Source of the DNA: Eubacteriales bacterium
GTDB lineage: Bacteria; Bacillota; Clostridia; Saccharofermentanales; DTU023
Direction of reading: 5' to 3'
Length of the DNA stretch: 64,000 bases
NCBI GenBank assembly: GCA_030532065.1
Contig: JAUNLW010000004.1
Span: forward strand, 1 to 64,000
A program made the translations under genes and the position numbers. Within the stretch, counting starts at the first letter, position 1. Every line of letters begins with the position of its first letter. Below are positions 1 through 8,969 of the stretch, piece by piece. Under the pieces are notes generated by a model, which had not been told where the DNA came from, searched no databases, and saw only the letters and a list, made by a program, of their open reading frames with translations.

Positions 1-199
1 CTTCTCCTCAAGGCTTTGCGGGCGACCGCATACCTTTATACTGTCAAAGACGGGAACATACACTAGTCAAAATGTTTAGTAAAGTATCAACTTGCAATCT
101 CTACTTATTGCACAAGTTAGGTCTATATACTTTATTACTTTTGTTCAATTAATCTAGAAACTGCCTATCCTTAACGTGGCAAGCGTTACTGGAACTTGC
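1..199. other. Non-coding left edge, probable leader of a gene outside the window
   Basis: No coding frame is seen here. On the minus strand the last bases before the left edge contain GAGGAG (bases 3-8), a ribosome-binding-site-like sequence. This suggests that a minus-strand gene downstream of mfd starts just outside the window. A five-base-pair hairpin with a GCGA loop lies at 17-30, without a T-run. The rest is AT-rich and featureless. Confidence 0.4.
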
Positions 200-3100
200 C
201 TAGAGCCAAAGGCTAGCAAGCAGTTCCGCCACGTGGTCCGGTCGGCTCGCACCGTCGACCACTTTCAGATAAGGATTATAACCCGCATTGAAATAAATCC
301 GACCCGCCATTTGCTCATTTTGGAATAATTTTAAGATGGCTTCACTGTGTTTACTTTCTGGCGCGATCTTTAAGATCAGGTCCTGACCCTCACGGCTGAT
401 TTTCTCGATACCGGCCTGGGCAGCTTCCGCTTTGGTAAAGGCGATGTCAACCAGGTTTAATACCGGTCTGGGTGGTTCGCCATAGCGATCGCGCAATTCA
501 TCAATTACGTCAAAGCGGCTTTCCCGGTCATGGATCTCCAAGATGTGTTTGTAGATATCAATACGCTGGCCTTCTTCGTCTATATAGCTTTCTGGGATCA
601 TGGCATCGATTTCCAGATCCACCATACTTTGAGGAGCAGGAGCTTGCGGTGGTATACCCTGAACTTCCTGGATGCTTTCTGCCAGGAGTCTGCAATAGAG
701 GTCATAACCTACTTCTCCCATGTGGCCAGACTGCTCACCTCCCAGGAAGTTGCCGGCACCGCGCACTTCCAGATCTCGCATGGCAATATTAAGACCGGAA
801 CCCAGCTCGGTAAAATCACGGATGGCTGCTAGACGCTTTTGCGCGTCTTCCTTCAGCACCTGGTCCTTAGGATAAGTTATATAGGCATAGGCTTGACGTT
901 CAGAACGCCCTACCCGGCCACGCAGCTGGTAGAGCTGCGACAGACCCATACGATCAGCGCGCTCTACGATCAAGGTATTGACACGTGGCATATCAATGCC
1001 GGACTCGACAATAGTGGTGCAAAGCAGGATATCAAACTCGCCTTGATGGAAATCGCGAATGGTCTCTTCCATCTGTCTTTCGGATAAGCGTCCATGAGCG
1101 ATGCGGATCTTAGCGCCAGGCAAACGTTCTTCCAGCTCTTTCTGCTTACCGGGTAGCTTGCGGATATCGTTGTAGAGATAGAAAATCTGACCTTGGCGGG
1201 AAATCTCTCGCAAAATGGCTTCATCAATGATCTCCGGCTCGTATTCCATAACATAGGTCTGGACTGCCCGGCGATCTTCTGGCCCCTCGGTTAAAAGAGA
1301 TATATCGCGTATGCCACTAACTGCCATATGCAGAGTGCGCGGTATGGGGGTCGCGGAAAGAGTCAATACATCAACCAGAGGATAACGTTCCTTGATGGTT
1401 TCCTTGTGGTCCACGCCAAAGCGCTGCTCTTCGTCAACTACCAGGAGGCCTAAGTCGTGGAACTTTACTTGCTTGCCCAGGACACTATGGGTGCCGATAA
1501 CCACATCCACCTGGCCATTAGCCAGTCCTTTAATGGTTTCCGCCCTCTCCTTGTCAGAAACATAGCGGCTAAGTAAGCGCACCCGTAGGGCATGGTTGTC
1601 GCCTAATCGCTGGAGGAAAGACTCGTAGTGCTGTTGTGCGAGCACGGTGGTGGGGACCAACATAGCCACTTGCTTGCTGTCCATGACTGCCTTAAACATG
1701 GCGCGGAAGGCTACTTCGGTCTTGCCAAAGCCAACATCGCCGCAGAGCAGGCGGTCCATGATCTTATCCGACTCCATGTCACTTTTGATCTCTGTCACCG
1801 CTTGCAGCTGATCTGCGGTTTCTACATAGGGGAAACTCTCCTCAAATTCCTGCTGCCAGACTGTGTCCGGTGAGAAAGCAAATCCCTTGGTCTGACTACG
1901 CTTCTGGTAGATGGCTACCAGGTCCACGGCCAGCTTTTTGACGGATTCACGCACCCTGGCTTTTTTGCGTTCCCATTCATTAGATCCTAATTTGCTGAGA
2001 CGAGGGCTGGCGCCATCACCACCGATGTAACGCTGGACCTCATCTAATTGATCAACCGGGATATAAAGCTTGTCCTCACCAGCATATTGGATGTACAGAT
2101 ATTCGCGCTCAGCCTGGCCGGTCTTGAGTTTTGTCAAGCCCAGATAGCGGCCGATACCATGGATATCATGCACCACCAGATCTCCCGGTTTAAGGTCGCT
2201 GAAGAAATCAATCTTCTGTCCATCCCGTCTTTTACGGCGTTTAGCGCGTTTTACCCGGCCTAGCAGGTTTTGCGAACCCAAAATATGCAGACCAGCTGCC
2301 GGCCAACTGAGACCCTGGTTGAGCTCAGCCAAGCTGATCGGTAAAGTGATGGATTCCTCCAACAGCACATCTCGCAGGCGCTTTTGCTGGTGTTCGTCCG
2401 GGACAATCAATTTTACGGTCTGCCCCGATTTTTGCCATTGCTTAAGATCTAAGCAAAGCTGAGGGAAACGTCCCTGGTAGTTATCTACCTCTAAAGTTCT
2501 AAGAACGAACTTCTCTCCGCCAGGTAAGCCGTTACCAGAAGAAGCCAAATTGGAAAGGGCCAGATGTTGACCGGGATAACGGTGTATCGCGCGGAAGATA
2601 GTTGCCGGGTTAGTTCCGTATTCTGCCTGGGCTGGTAAAAGCCTGTGCTTTTCCAATAAATTCTTGACTTCCTGTACCTGCTCCGCGTATGCCGCGTCTA
2701 AACGCTCGCGCAAGAGCTTGGGTTCTTCCAGGATCAGAATCGCCTCAGAAGCCGCAGCATAATCCAAAATAGAAGCCGGCTCCGGATTGAGCAGAAAACT
2801 CCAGCGGGCAATACCGGCAAAATCTAAACCTTCCGATAAAGCTTCGCGATCTTGCGCCAGCCAGTCTTCCAGCTGCCTGATCTCTTTGCCGCTCACTGAA
2901 TTACGCCTCAGTTCCGCGACCGCTTCATGTTGGTAACGCTCCATCTGCTCAGCCAGAGTCAGGCGATCTTCCGCATTGAGCACAAATTCCTGCAACGGAG
3001 CCAGGCTCAGATGTTCCAGGTCTTCTAGGCTTCGCTGATTGCCCAAATCAAAGAGACGGAGAGCCTCCAACTGTGTATCAAAAAAGTAAAGACGAACACC

Positions 3101-3739
3101 TACAGATTCGGTTGCCAGATCAAAGCGGCTGCCTGGAAGGCCCAGGTCGATAATCTCACCTCTGACACTATATTGGCCCTGGGCGTCTACCAGGCCCACT
3201 CTGATATAACCTAGCTTTTCCAGGCGTTCACTCAGTTCAGAGAATTCATAGTCTTGTCCAACTTTCAACTCAAAGACCTGATCACGGAAATGGCTCAAAG
3301 CTGGCAGACTGTCCAGAAGCGCGTCAGCTGTAACAACCAATATTTGCTCTGTGCCCAGGAGTAAGCCGGAGAGCAGATTAAGGCGGGCAATCTCCTCGCC
3401 TCTACTCTTGGTTCCCTTCGCCAGGAGTTCAGAAGCCTTGCGCGTCATAAGCGACGGTTGCAGGCCACTAAGAGCTTTGAGATCTTGCAGGAGCTGACGA
3501 GCGCGGAGTATGTCAGGTACTAAAAAGACTAAAGGAGATTGACCTTGCTGAGCGCTTTGGTTAGCTCCAAGCTCCAGCTCATTTTCTCGAAGCAGAAGTG
3601 GGACCAGGGCTTTAGCGGTATCAGACAAGCCAAAAACATTGGCCGGATTTTGTGGACCGTTTTGGATCAGGGTCGCTCCCAGACGCGAGAATTCCGCATC
3701 TTTTTTTGTCAGTTTTAAAAGCTCCTTTAGATCAAACAA
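200..3739 (-). CDS. mfd: Transcription-repair coupling factor Mfd
   Basis: Mfd is an ATP-dependent DNA translocase that removes RNA polymerase stalled at lesions and recruits the UvrA system. At 1179 residues the length is normal. The N-terminal third is UvrB-like. Near residue 516 the motif GDLVVHDIHGIGRYLG marks the start of the RNA-polymerase-interacting domain. The translocase follows, with Walker A GDVGFGKTE near residue 666, DEEQRFG as motif II, SATPIPRTL, and QLRGRVGRS as motif VI. The TRCF C-terminal domain ends the protein. The start is TTG, with GGAGG seven bases upstream. It is the last gene of the murA/pth run, and an extended -10 element about 60 bases upstream suggests its own promoter. 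Confidence 0.97.
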   Translation of the reverse strand: MFDLKELLKLTKKDAEFSRLGATLIQNGPQNPANVFGLSDTAKALVPLLLRENELELGANQSAQQGQSPLVFLVPDILRARQLLQDLKALSGLQPSLMTRKASELLAKGTKSRGEEIARLNLLSGLLLGTEQILVVTADALLDSLPALSHFRDQVFELKVGQDYEFSELSERLEKLGYIRVGLVDAQGQYSVRGEIIDLGLPGSRFDLATESVGVRLYFFDTQLEALRLFDLGNQRSLEDLEHLSLAPLQEFVLNAEDRLTLAEQMERYQHEAVAELRRNSVSGKEIRQLEDWLAQDREALSEGLDFAGIARWSFLLNPEPASILDYAAASEAILILEEPKLLRERLDAAYAEQVQEVKNLLEKHRLLPAQAEYGTNPATIFRAIHRYPGQHLALSNLASSGNGLPGGEKFVLRTLEVDNYQGRFPQLCLDLKQWQKSGQTVKLIVPDEHQQKRLRDVLLEESITLPISLAELNQGLSWPAAGLHILGSQNLLGRVKRAKRRKRRDGQKIDFFSDLKPGDLVVHDIHGIGRYLGLTKLKTGQAEREYLYIQYAGEDKLYIPVDQLDEVQRYIGGDGASPRLSKLGSNEWERKKARVRESVKKLAVDLVAIYQKRSQTKGFAFSPDTVWQQEFEESFPYVETADQLQAVTEIKSDMESDKIMDRLLCGDVGFGKTEVAFRAMFKAVMDSKQVAMLVPTTVLAQQHYESFLQRLGDNHALRVRLLSRYVSDKERAETIKGLANGQVDVVIGTHSVLGKQVKFHDLGLLVVDEEQRFGVDHKETIKERYPLVDVLTLSATPIPRTLHMAVSGIRDISLLTEGPEDRRAVQTYVMEYEPEIIDEAILREISRQGQIFYLYNDIRKLPGKQKELEERLPGAKIRIAHGRLSERQMEETIRDFHQGEFDILLCTTIVESGIDMPRVNTLIVERADRMGLSQLYQLRGRVGRSERQAYAYITYPKDQVLKEDAQKRLAAIRDFTELGSGLNIAMRDLEVRGAGNFLGGEQSGHMGEVGYDLYCRLLAESIQEVQGIPPQAPAPQSMVDLEIDAMIPESYIDEEGQRIDIYKHILEIHDRESRFDVIDELRDRYGEPPRPVLNLVDIAFTKAEAAQAGIEKISREGQDLILKIAPESKHSEAILKLFQNEQMAGRIYFNAGYNPYLKVVDGASRPDHVAELLASLWL

Positions 3740-3798
3740 AGTCCTGCCTCCTTAGCACGCGAACAAGCCGGCTTCGACAAAATGCGGGCCGGGCTACT

Positions 3799-3807
3799 AT
3801 TGTAACA
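3799..3807 (-). promoter_or_regulatory. Extended -10 promoter element upstream of mfd
   Basis: The minus strand reads TGTTACAAT, a TGn-extended -10 box. It lies in the 105-base gap between pth and mfd. No good -35 box is seen 17 bases upstream. The same nonamer form occurs upstream of nifJ and of the GT2 gene in this window, which supports the call. Confidence 0.4.
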
Positions 3808-3844
3808 AAAAGTTTTCTGCCGTTAGAGCTAAGCTCAGCTTAGG

Positions 3845-4495
3845 CTATTGATCGTGATGAATGTGACCATTCATCTGATTCATCGCCTGATCAATACCCT
3901 GGCTGATAATCAACTCTACGGTATCGGCAGCCGCACGGATACTCTCCAGCGCTGGCCCACGTTTATCATCAGAAATCTTGCTCAAGACAAAATTAATCAC
4001 TTCGATTTTAGGAGGTTTGGGACCGTAGCCTATGCGAATGCGAGGAAATTCGTCGTTTCCTAGCTGGTAGATGATTGATTTCATACCGTTATGGGTACCG
4101 GCTCCCCCCTTCTTGCGTATACGCAAGTCGCCCAAGGCTAGCTCGAAGTCATCATAGATCACGATCAATTTCTCAGGGGACAACTTGTAGAAAGCCAGCG
4201 CTTCGCGCACGCTTTCGCCGGAGTTATTCATATAGGTCTGTGGCTTAAGTATCAGCTGCCTTTTGCCACCGATCTGAGTATCAGCTAAGAGTCCCTTGAA
4301 GCGAATACGGTCACAGCGGAAGTTATGGCGGGCTTCCAATTCTTCCAGGCACAAAAAGCCCAGATTATGCCAGGTGGTAGCGTATTCAGGACCGGGATTA
4401 CCAAGTCCCACGATGAGGTAATCAATGCTGCGAGTGTCTAAGTTTTGGTCCTGATTTTTAGCAATTTTCTGGAAGAGTTCTTCAAGTCTCGTCAT
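3845..4495 (-). CDS. pth: Peptidyl-tRNA hydrolase
   Basis: Pth cleaves peptidyl-tRNA released by premature termination, recycling tRNA. The core motif YLIVGLGNPGPEY carries the substrate-binding Asn. WHNLGF carries the catalytic His, and VIYDDFELALG carries the Asp that orients it. KGGAGTHNGMKSI and FPRIRIGYG are also family signatures. About 25 residues precede the usual start of the family, an unusual N-terminal extension. I chose ATG 4495, with GAGGTGA eight bases upstream. A GTG at 4507 is also in frame but overlaps that binding site. It lies between the metallo-hydrolase gene and mfd, all in one direction. Confidence 0.95.
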   Translation of the reverse strand: MTRLEELFQKIAKNQDQNLDTRSIDYLIVGLGNPGPEYATTWHNLGFLCLEELEARHNFRCDRIRFKGLLADTQIGGKRQLILKPQTYMNNSGESVREALAFYKLSPEKLIVIYDDFELALGDLRIRKKGGAGTHNGMKSIIYQLGNDEFPRIRIGYGPKPPKIEVINFVLSKISDDKRGPALESIRAAADTVELIISQGIDQAMNQMNGHIHHDQ

Positions 4496-4516
4496 CTCGG
4501 ACTTCACCTCAAATTT

Positions 4517-5323
4517 TTAGAGACTGATAGCGGCACTGGCTTGATAACGATTAGCCACTGCCAGGCTGTAGTCTTTGCCCACTTCCGCCCCCAGTTCGCT
4601 TAAGCTGTCTTCCACCACCAGGCGGGCCAGGGCAGGATAATTGTTTTCTTGGCTAAGATGGGCGAGCACAAATTGCTCAGTCCCAGCTTGTAAAAGTCTA
4701 CCACACAATTCCGCTCCAGCAAGGTTGGAAAGATGTCCTCGCTCCGACTTGATCCGCTGCTTGAGCGGATAGGGATAAGGTCCGGAGTCTAAAAGACCTG
4801 GCTCGTAGTTTGCCTCAATAAAAGCTAAGTCACTGCCTTTTAAGGCTTTCAATATCTCAGCGCCCACTATGCCAGTATCCGTACAGAAAGATACTTTGGT
4901 CTGCTCGCTGGTCAGGCTATAGCCCACTGGTTGAGCTGCGTCATGGGAAACAGGGAAAGCCTGCACCCACAGATCTCCTATAGCAAAAGCCTGGTCAGAC
5001 TCAATGATATGGATCAGAGCCTCATCCACTTTGCCCATTTTGGCAGCGGCCGCCTGATAGGTGCCCGCGGTCATATAGACTGGTAAATGGTAGCGACGCA
5101 TAATCACGCCGAGGCCTTGGATGTGGTCAGAATGCTCATGGGTCACCAGGATTCCCTTTAGCTGAGAGATCTGGTCTTCCGCGACGCCACCTTCAGCCAA
5201 AGCACGGGCAAACTGCTTGCCGTTCACACCGCAGTCCAAAACTAAACCGGTAGAACGATAAGCTATATAATAAAGATTGCCACTGGAACCCGAGCGTAAG
5301 GCTCTAACCTGAAAATCTAACAC
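4517..5323 (-). CDS. walJ: MBL-fold metallo-hydrolase, WalJ/YycJ-like
   Basis: A 268-residue metallo-beta-lactamase-fold hydrolase. The metal-binding motif THEHSDHIQGLG (HxHxDH) lies near residue 61. Further ligand positions are seen in FPVSHDAA and SFCTDTG, and the C-terminal LAHLSQENN is characteristic of the YycJ/WalJ branch. In Bacillus the equivalent gene sits in the walRKHIJ operon and influences cell-wall metabolism and DNA repair; its exact substrate is not settled. Here it follows walR, walK and murA, while walH and walI are absent, which supports the assignment. The start is GTG, seven bases after the murA stop, with no clear ribosome binding site, so coupling to murA translation is likely. 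Confidence 0.88.
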   Translation of the reverse strand: MLDFQVRALRSGSSGNLYYIAYRSTGLVLDCGVNGKQFARALAEGGVAEDQISQLKGILVTHEHSDHIQGLGVIMRRYHLPVYMTAGTYQAAAAKMGKVDEALIHIIESDQAFAIGDLWVQAFPVSHDAAQPVGYSLTSEQTKVSFCTDTGIVGAEILKALKGSDLAFIEANYEPGLLDSGPYPYPLKQRIKSERGHLSNLAGAELCGRLLQAGTEQFVLAHLSQENNYPALARLVVEDSLSELGAEVGKDYSLAVANRYQASAAISL

Positions 5324-5330
5324 TTGCTAA

Positions 5331-6620
5331 TTACCAAGCCGGTCGTACGGCTTCCGGTCCTTCTACGCTGATATCCGCGCCCAGACTTCTCATCTTCCGG
5401 ACGAAATTCTCATAACCTCTTTGGATGGGATATACATTCTGCACTTTGGTCTCGCCTTTAGCAATCAAGCCAGCCATGACCATGGCAGCACCGGCGCGGA
5501 GGTCGCGAGCCTCCACCGGGGCACCCATAAGAGGGTTACCTCCCTGGACTACCGCCAATTTACCTGAGCAGATTATATTAGCGCCCATGCGGCGCAGATT
5601 GTCGATATATTGGAAACGGTTTTCGTAGATTGATTCGATCATACGGCCAGTACCCTCGGCTCCGCAGAGCAGTACCACCGCTTGTGGTTGCAAGTCAGTT
5701 GGAAAACCCGGGTAAGGCAGCGTCTTAAAGCTGGTAGCCTTCAGCTTAGCGCCAGGCTCCATATAGCAACGAATCGTATCGCCGCCTTCCTCCACTGTAA
5801 CCCCCATTTCTCTGAGTTTGGCTGACAAAGGCTCCAAGTGCGTGGGAATTACATTCTCTACCGTAATATCGCCACCGGTCAGAGGTGCCATCATCATATA
5901 GGTTCCGGTCTCAATCTGGTCCGGAATAATTGCGTAAGTCATATCCGCGGCCAAGTGCGGGCTGCCTTCAATACGTATCACATCCGTACCGGCACCACGG
6001 ATGTTGGCTCCGGCCGAGTTGAGGAAGTTGGCTACGTCTACGATATGCGGCTCACGCGCGGCATTATCGATCACGGTCATGCCCTTAGCGTGCACAGCGG
6101 CCAACATGATATTGATCGTCGCGCCTACACTTACCTGGTCCAGGAAAATACTGGCGCCTTTGAGTTCTTTGGCCTCTAAAGACACCACGCCATTTTCTTC
6201 CATGGTAAAAGTAGCGCCCAGGCTTTCAAAGCCTTTAATATGCAAATCAATGGGGCGAGAGCCCAAGTCACAGCCGCCGGGCAGGTACATTCTTACCTTG
6301 CCAAAACGTCCCAAAAACGCGCCTAAAAGATAGTAAGAGCCACGCAGTTTGCGCACACTCTCTAACAGCGCTTCACTGGAAGTCACGGTGCGAGGATCAA
6401 TACGTACCGCGTCCTCGCCCACCATTTCTACCTCCGCGCCCAAGTCGCGGAAAATATCCAGGAGGAGACTAATATCTATAACTTGTGGAATATTCTCAAT
6501 CACGCTGGGGCCGTCAACAGCCATGGCGGCCGCTAAGACACCAAGGGCGGCGTTCTTAGAGCCGCTGATATTGACTCTTCCCGAAAGCTTATTCCCGCCC
6601 TTAACCAAATAAGAGGTCAT
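5331..6620 (-). CDS. murA: UDP-N-acetylglucosamine 1-carboxyvinyltransferase MurA
   Basis: MurA transfers enolpyruvate from PEP to UDP-GlcNAc, the first committed step of peptidoglycan synthesis. The protein has 429 residues, the normal length. The N-terminal GGNKLSGRVNISGSKNAAL contains the catalytic-site Lys-Asn pair. The active-site Cys is present in LPGGCDLGSRPIDLHI, so fosfomycin sensitivity would be expected of the enzyme. The C-terminal RAGAAMVMAGLIAKGET is typical. It lies between the sensor kinase WalK and the WalJ-like hydrolase, placing cell-wall synthesis inside a cell-wall regulatory operon. The start ATG has AAGGGACC upstream. Confidence 0.97.
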   Translation of the reverse strand: MTSYLVKGGNKLSGRVNISGSKNAALGVLAAAMAVDGPSVIENIPQVIDISLLLDIFRDLGAEVEMVGEDAVRIDPRTVTSSEALLESVRKLRGSYYLLGAFLGRFGKVRMYLPGGCDLGSRPIDLHIKGFESLGATFTMEENGVVSLEAKELKGASIFLDQVSVGATINIMLAAVHAKGMTVIDNAAREPHIVDVANFLNSAGANIRGAGTDVIRIEGSPHLAADMTYAIIPDQIETGTYMMMAPLTGGDITVENVIPTHLEPLSAKLREMGVTVEEGGDTIRCYMEPGAKLKATSFKTLPYPGFPTDLQPQAVVLLCGAEGTGRMIESIYENRFQYIDNLRRMGANIICSGKLAVVQGGNPLMGAPVEARDLRAGAAMVMAGLIAKGETKVQNVYPIQRGYENFVRKMRSLGADISVEGPEAVRPAW

Positions 6621-6633
6621 AGTAGGTCCCTTC

Positions 6634-7965
6634 TTAAACTTTATTGATAGCGGACAACAGCCGCTCGTAGTCTTGTTGCTCTAAACTTTTCCATTTTGCC
6701 ATAATGCCAAAGCTCTGAGCAAGTTCTATCAAATCGCTCTCCGCCGCTTTGCCTACGTAAGACAGATCTGTCGACTCATGGCAGAGCTGGTAGAGACATT
6801 GGCGCAGGGTCTTCTGTTCTGAGGGAAACATGATCGTAAACTCACTACCTCTGGTGAGAGCAGAAGTCACACTGATCGTTCCTTCATTGAGTTCTACCAG
6901 TTCCTTGACGATAGCAAGGCCCAGGCCACGGCCGCCGGACTGACGGGCGCGTGAATCATCCACCCTGTAAAAGCGCTCGAATATGTGTTCCAAGTGCTGG
7001 CTGTCAATGCCGATTCCGTCATCTTTTACCTTTATATAAGCTTCTTCCCGCACCGAACCTATATAAACAGTTACCTGGCCTGGTTCGTTGGAGTACTTGA
7101 TCGCGTTGGTAATCAAATTAGTCAGTATCCGCTCCAACTGAGTTCGGTCGCAATAGATGCGCGGTACCTGGCTAACAGCAAAGGCTTCCAGGATAATGCC
7201 CTGTTCATGGGCCTGTATCTGCATGCGCTCAACCAGGCTCTTGACCACTGTCGCGGGATCAAGGGGCTCAATATGCGAACGGCTGCCAATGGTCCGCTCA
7301 TCCAAGTTGGATAAGAGGCTGAGGTCGTTAATCAGCTGCTCCATATGCTCGGACTCTTCATAGATCTTGGTTACGTCTTTAGTAATCTGCGAGCGTTGTT
7401 TCTCCTGAATACCCCAGTCAATCAAAGATTCTGAATAAGTCTTAATAGTGGTAAGTGGCGTACGCAGCTCGTGTGATACATTGGAAACATATTGGTTACG
7501 CTGGGTCTCTTCCTTAAACTGACGCGTAGCATCACGCGCCAAAACTACCCGGCCGGTCTTATCACCCTTGCCCACCAGCTGCACGCTAATATAGGTCATG
7601 TGATCATCTAACTGCAAAACCGCCGAGACAAAATCTTTGCCCAGCGCCAATTGCGCAGCCATACCGTTTAGATTGCCGTAGTGATCCAGGAAATCACGGA
7701 AGCTGGTTGGAATTACAGGCAGCAAATCTGCTGCCGCCGGATTCTTGCTGGACAAGTCACCTGCGGCGTTGTAATAGAGAATACCGATATCAATGGTAGC
7801 CAAAATATGCTCTGATTCGGACTGGCTCTTCTCGCCCGCCCGTAATAAAGCATTATATTCACGCTTGAGGCGCTTTTTTTCGCGCTTCAGCTCGACAGAA
7901 AAAAACAGATAAGCTAGGGCCAAACTCACCACGAAGGTGATGGCCACGGTCAAAAGGACATCCAT
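6634..7965 (-). CDS. walK: Sensor histidine kinase, WalK/VicK-like
   Basis: A 443-residue membrane histidine kinase. One N-terminal membrane segment (about residues 3-23) is followed at once by a PAS-type domain, then the phosphoacceptor helix with SHELRTPLTT (His near residue 167). The ATPase domain has NLITNAIKYSN (N box), VKDDGIGID (G1) and GGRGLGLAI (G2). There is no extracellular sensor loop, the form seen in streptococcal VicK rather than Bacillus WalK. About 50 residues after G2 form an extra C-terminal segment of unknown role. It starts three bases beyond the WalR stop with AAAGGAC upstream, so the pair is co-translated. It should phosphorylate WalR in control of wall turnover. Confidence 0.9.
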   Translation of the reverse strand: MDVLLTVAITFVVSLALAYLFFSVELKREKKRLKREYNALLRAGEKSQSESEHILATIDIGILYYNAAGDLSSKNPAAADLLPVIPTSFRDFLDHYGNLNGMAAQLALGKDFVSAVLQLDDHMTYISVQLVGKGDKTGRVVLARDATRQFKEETQRNQYVSNVSHELRTPLTTIKTYSESLIDWGIQEKQRSQITKDVTKIYEESEHMEQLINDLSLLSNLDERTIGSRSHIEPLDPATVVKSLVERMQIQAHEQGIILEAFAVSQVPRIYCDRTQLERILTNLITNAIKYSNEPGQVTVYIGSVREEAYIKVKDDGIGIDSQHLEHIFERFYRVDDSRARQSGGRGLGLAIVKELVELNEGTISVTSALTRGSEFTIMFPSEQKTLRQCLYQLCHESTDLSYVGKAAESDLIELAQSFGIMAKWKSLEQQDYERLLSAINKV

Positions 7966-7970
7966 GTCCT

Positions 7971-8678
7971 TTAGGCCTCGGCACAGTCTCGATTGAAGTA
8001 GTAGCCCACTCCTCTCTTGGTCAGAATGTAGCGGTAATTACTCTGATCCGGTTCGAGTTTTTCCCGGGTACGACGTACAGTTACGTCAACGGTGCGTACA
8101 TCACCGAAATACTCATAACCCCATACCTTCTCCAGCAGGGCTTCTCTTGAGAAGACCTGGCCAGGATAAGAAGCCAGGAAACGGAGCAGCTCATATTCTC
8201 TAAGCGTCAGATTGATAATCTGACCACCTAAGCTGACCTCATAGGCCGCCTGGTCAATGACCAGATCACCATAAACCAAGGTGTCACCCTGATTAGCCGT
8301 ATCGTTATCAGAAAGATTTATGCGTCTGAGTTGCGCTTTTACCCGCGCGATCAACTCACGCATACTAAAAGGCTTAGTAATATAATCGTCTGCGCCAAGC
8401 TCCAGGCCGACAATCTTATCAACCTCTTCTGACTTAGCGGTAAGCATAATAATCGGTACACTGGTCTTGTGCCTTAAACGACGGCATACTTCAAAACCAT
8501 CCATGAGGGGGAGCATACAGTCTAAGATAATCAGATCGGGCGCTTCTTCAATGCCCATTCGCAAGGCCGCCTCGCCATCATAGGCTTCTATGGTGGTGTA
8601 ACCTTCACGTTCCAGATTTTCTTTTAGTATTTCTACGATGTTAGCTTCATCGTCTACGACTAAAATTTTCGCGCTCAA
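7971..8678 (-). CDS. walR: Response regulator, OmpR/PhoB family (WalR-like)
   Basis: A two-domain response regulator of 235 residues. The receiver begins AKILVVDDEANIVEIL with the acidic pair, has the phosphoacceptor Asp in LIILDCMLPLMDG and the conserved Lys in YITKPFSMREL. The winged-helix output domain ends with RTVDVTVRRTREKLE and RGVGYYF, typical of WalR/PhoB DNA-binding domains. I chose TTG 8678 because GGAGG lies seven bases upstream; an in-frame ATG at 8702 has no ribosome binding site. It is first in the run walR-walK-murA-walJ-pth-mfd. A weak TGTTAAACT element (minus strand, 8715-8723) may be its -10 region. Confidence 0.92.
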   Translation of the reverse strand: MSAKILVVDDEANIVEILKENLEREGYTTIEAYDGEAALRMGIEEAPDLIILDCMLPLMDGFEVCRRLRHKTSVPIIMLTAKSEEVDKIVGLELGADDYITKPFSMRELIARVKAQLRRINLSDNDTANQGDTLVYGDLVIDQAAYEVSLGGQIINLTLREYELLRFLASYPGQVFSREALLEKVWGYEYFGDVRTVDVTVRRTREKLEPDQSNYRYILTKRGVGYYFNRDCAEA

Positions 8679-8807
8679 TGGCCTGCCTCCTCTACTTATC
8701 ATAAGCTATGTTTAAGTTTAACATAATTGTAAATCTGCTGCATTAGTTTGGTTAAGATGCTCCGGATGACACAACGAACAAGGGTGTTTGAGGAACCATG
8801 GCCGTAC

Positions 8808-8836
8808 TTGAACCTGACCGCCTCACTCGCTATAAT
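8808..8836 (+). promoter_or_regulatory. Promoter of tRNA-Arg
   Basis: TTGAAC at 8808-8813 and a perfect TATAAT at 8831-8836 are separated by 17 bases. The tRNA begins 17 bases after the -10 box. This is a strong housekeeping-type promoter in the right place. Confidence 0.85.
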
Positions 8837-8853
8837 GGGCAGTACATTTTTAT

Positions 8854-8928
8854 GCTCCAGTGGCCTAATGGATAAGGCAGCAGTTTCCGGAGCTGCTGAT
8901 GCGGGTTCGATTCCTGCCTGGGGCGCCA
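8854..8928 (+). tRNA. tRNA-Arg, anticodon CCG
   Basis: The 75-base cloverleaf folds completely. The acceptor stem is GCTCCAG with CTGGGGC. The D stem is GCCT with AGGC. The anticodon stem is GCAGT with GCTGC around loop TTCCGGA. The T arm is GCGGG-TTCGATT-CCTGC. The discriminator is G, and CCA is encoded. Anticodon CCG reads the arginine codon CGG. It is a single-gene unit with its own promoter and terminator. Confidence 0.97.
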
Positions 8929-8929
8929 G

Positions 8930-8957
8930 GGCTTGCTTTAGACGGCAGGCCTTTTTT
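8930..8957 (+). terminator. Intrinsic terminator after tRNA-Arg
   Basis: A seven-base-pair stem GGCTTGC/GCAGGCC with one G-U pair is followed at once by six T residues. It starts two bases after the tRNA 3' end. Confidence 0.88.
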
Positions 8958-8969
8958 ATTGAGTTTTTA

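Noticed and set aside
17-30. Hairpin near the left edge considered as a terminator for mfd
   Set aside because: The stem has only five base pairs and no T-run follows.
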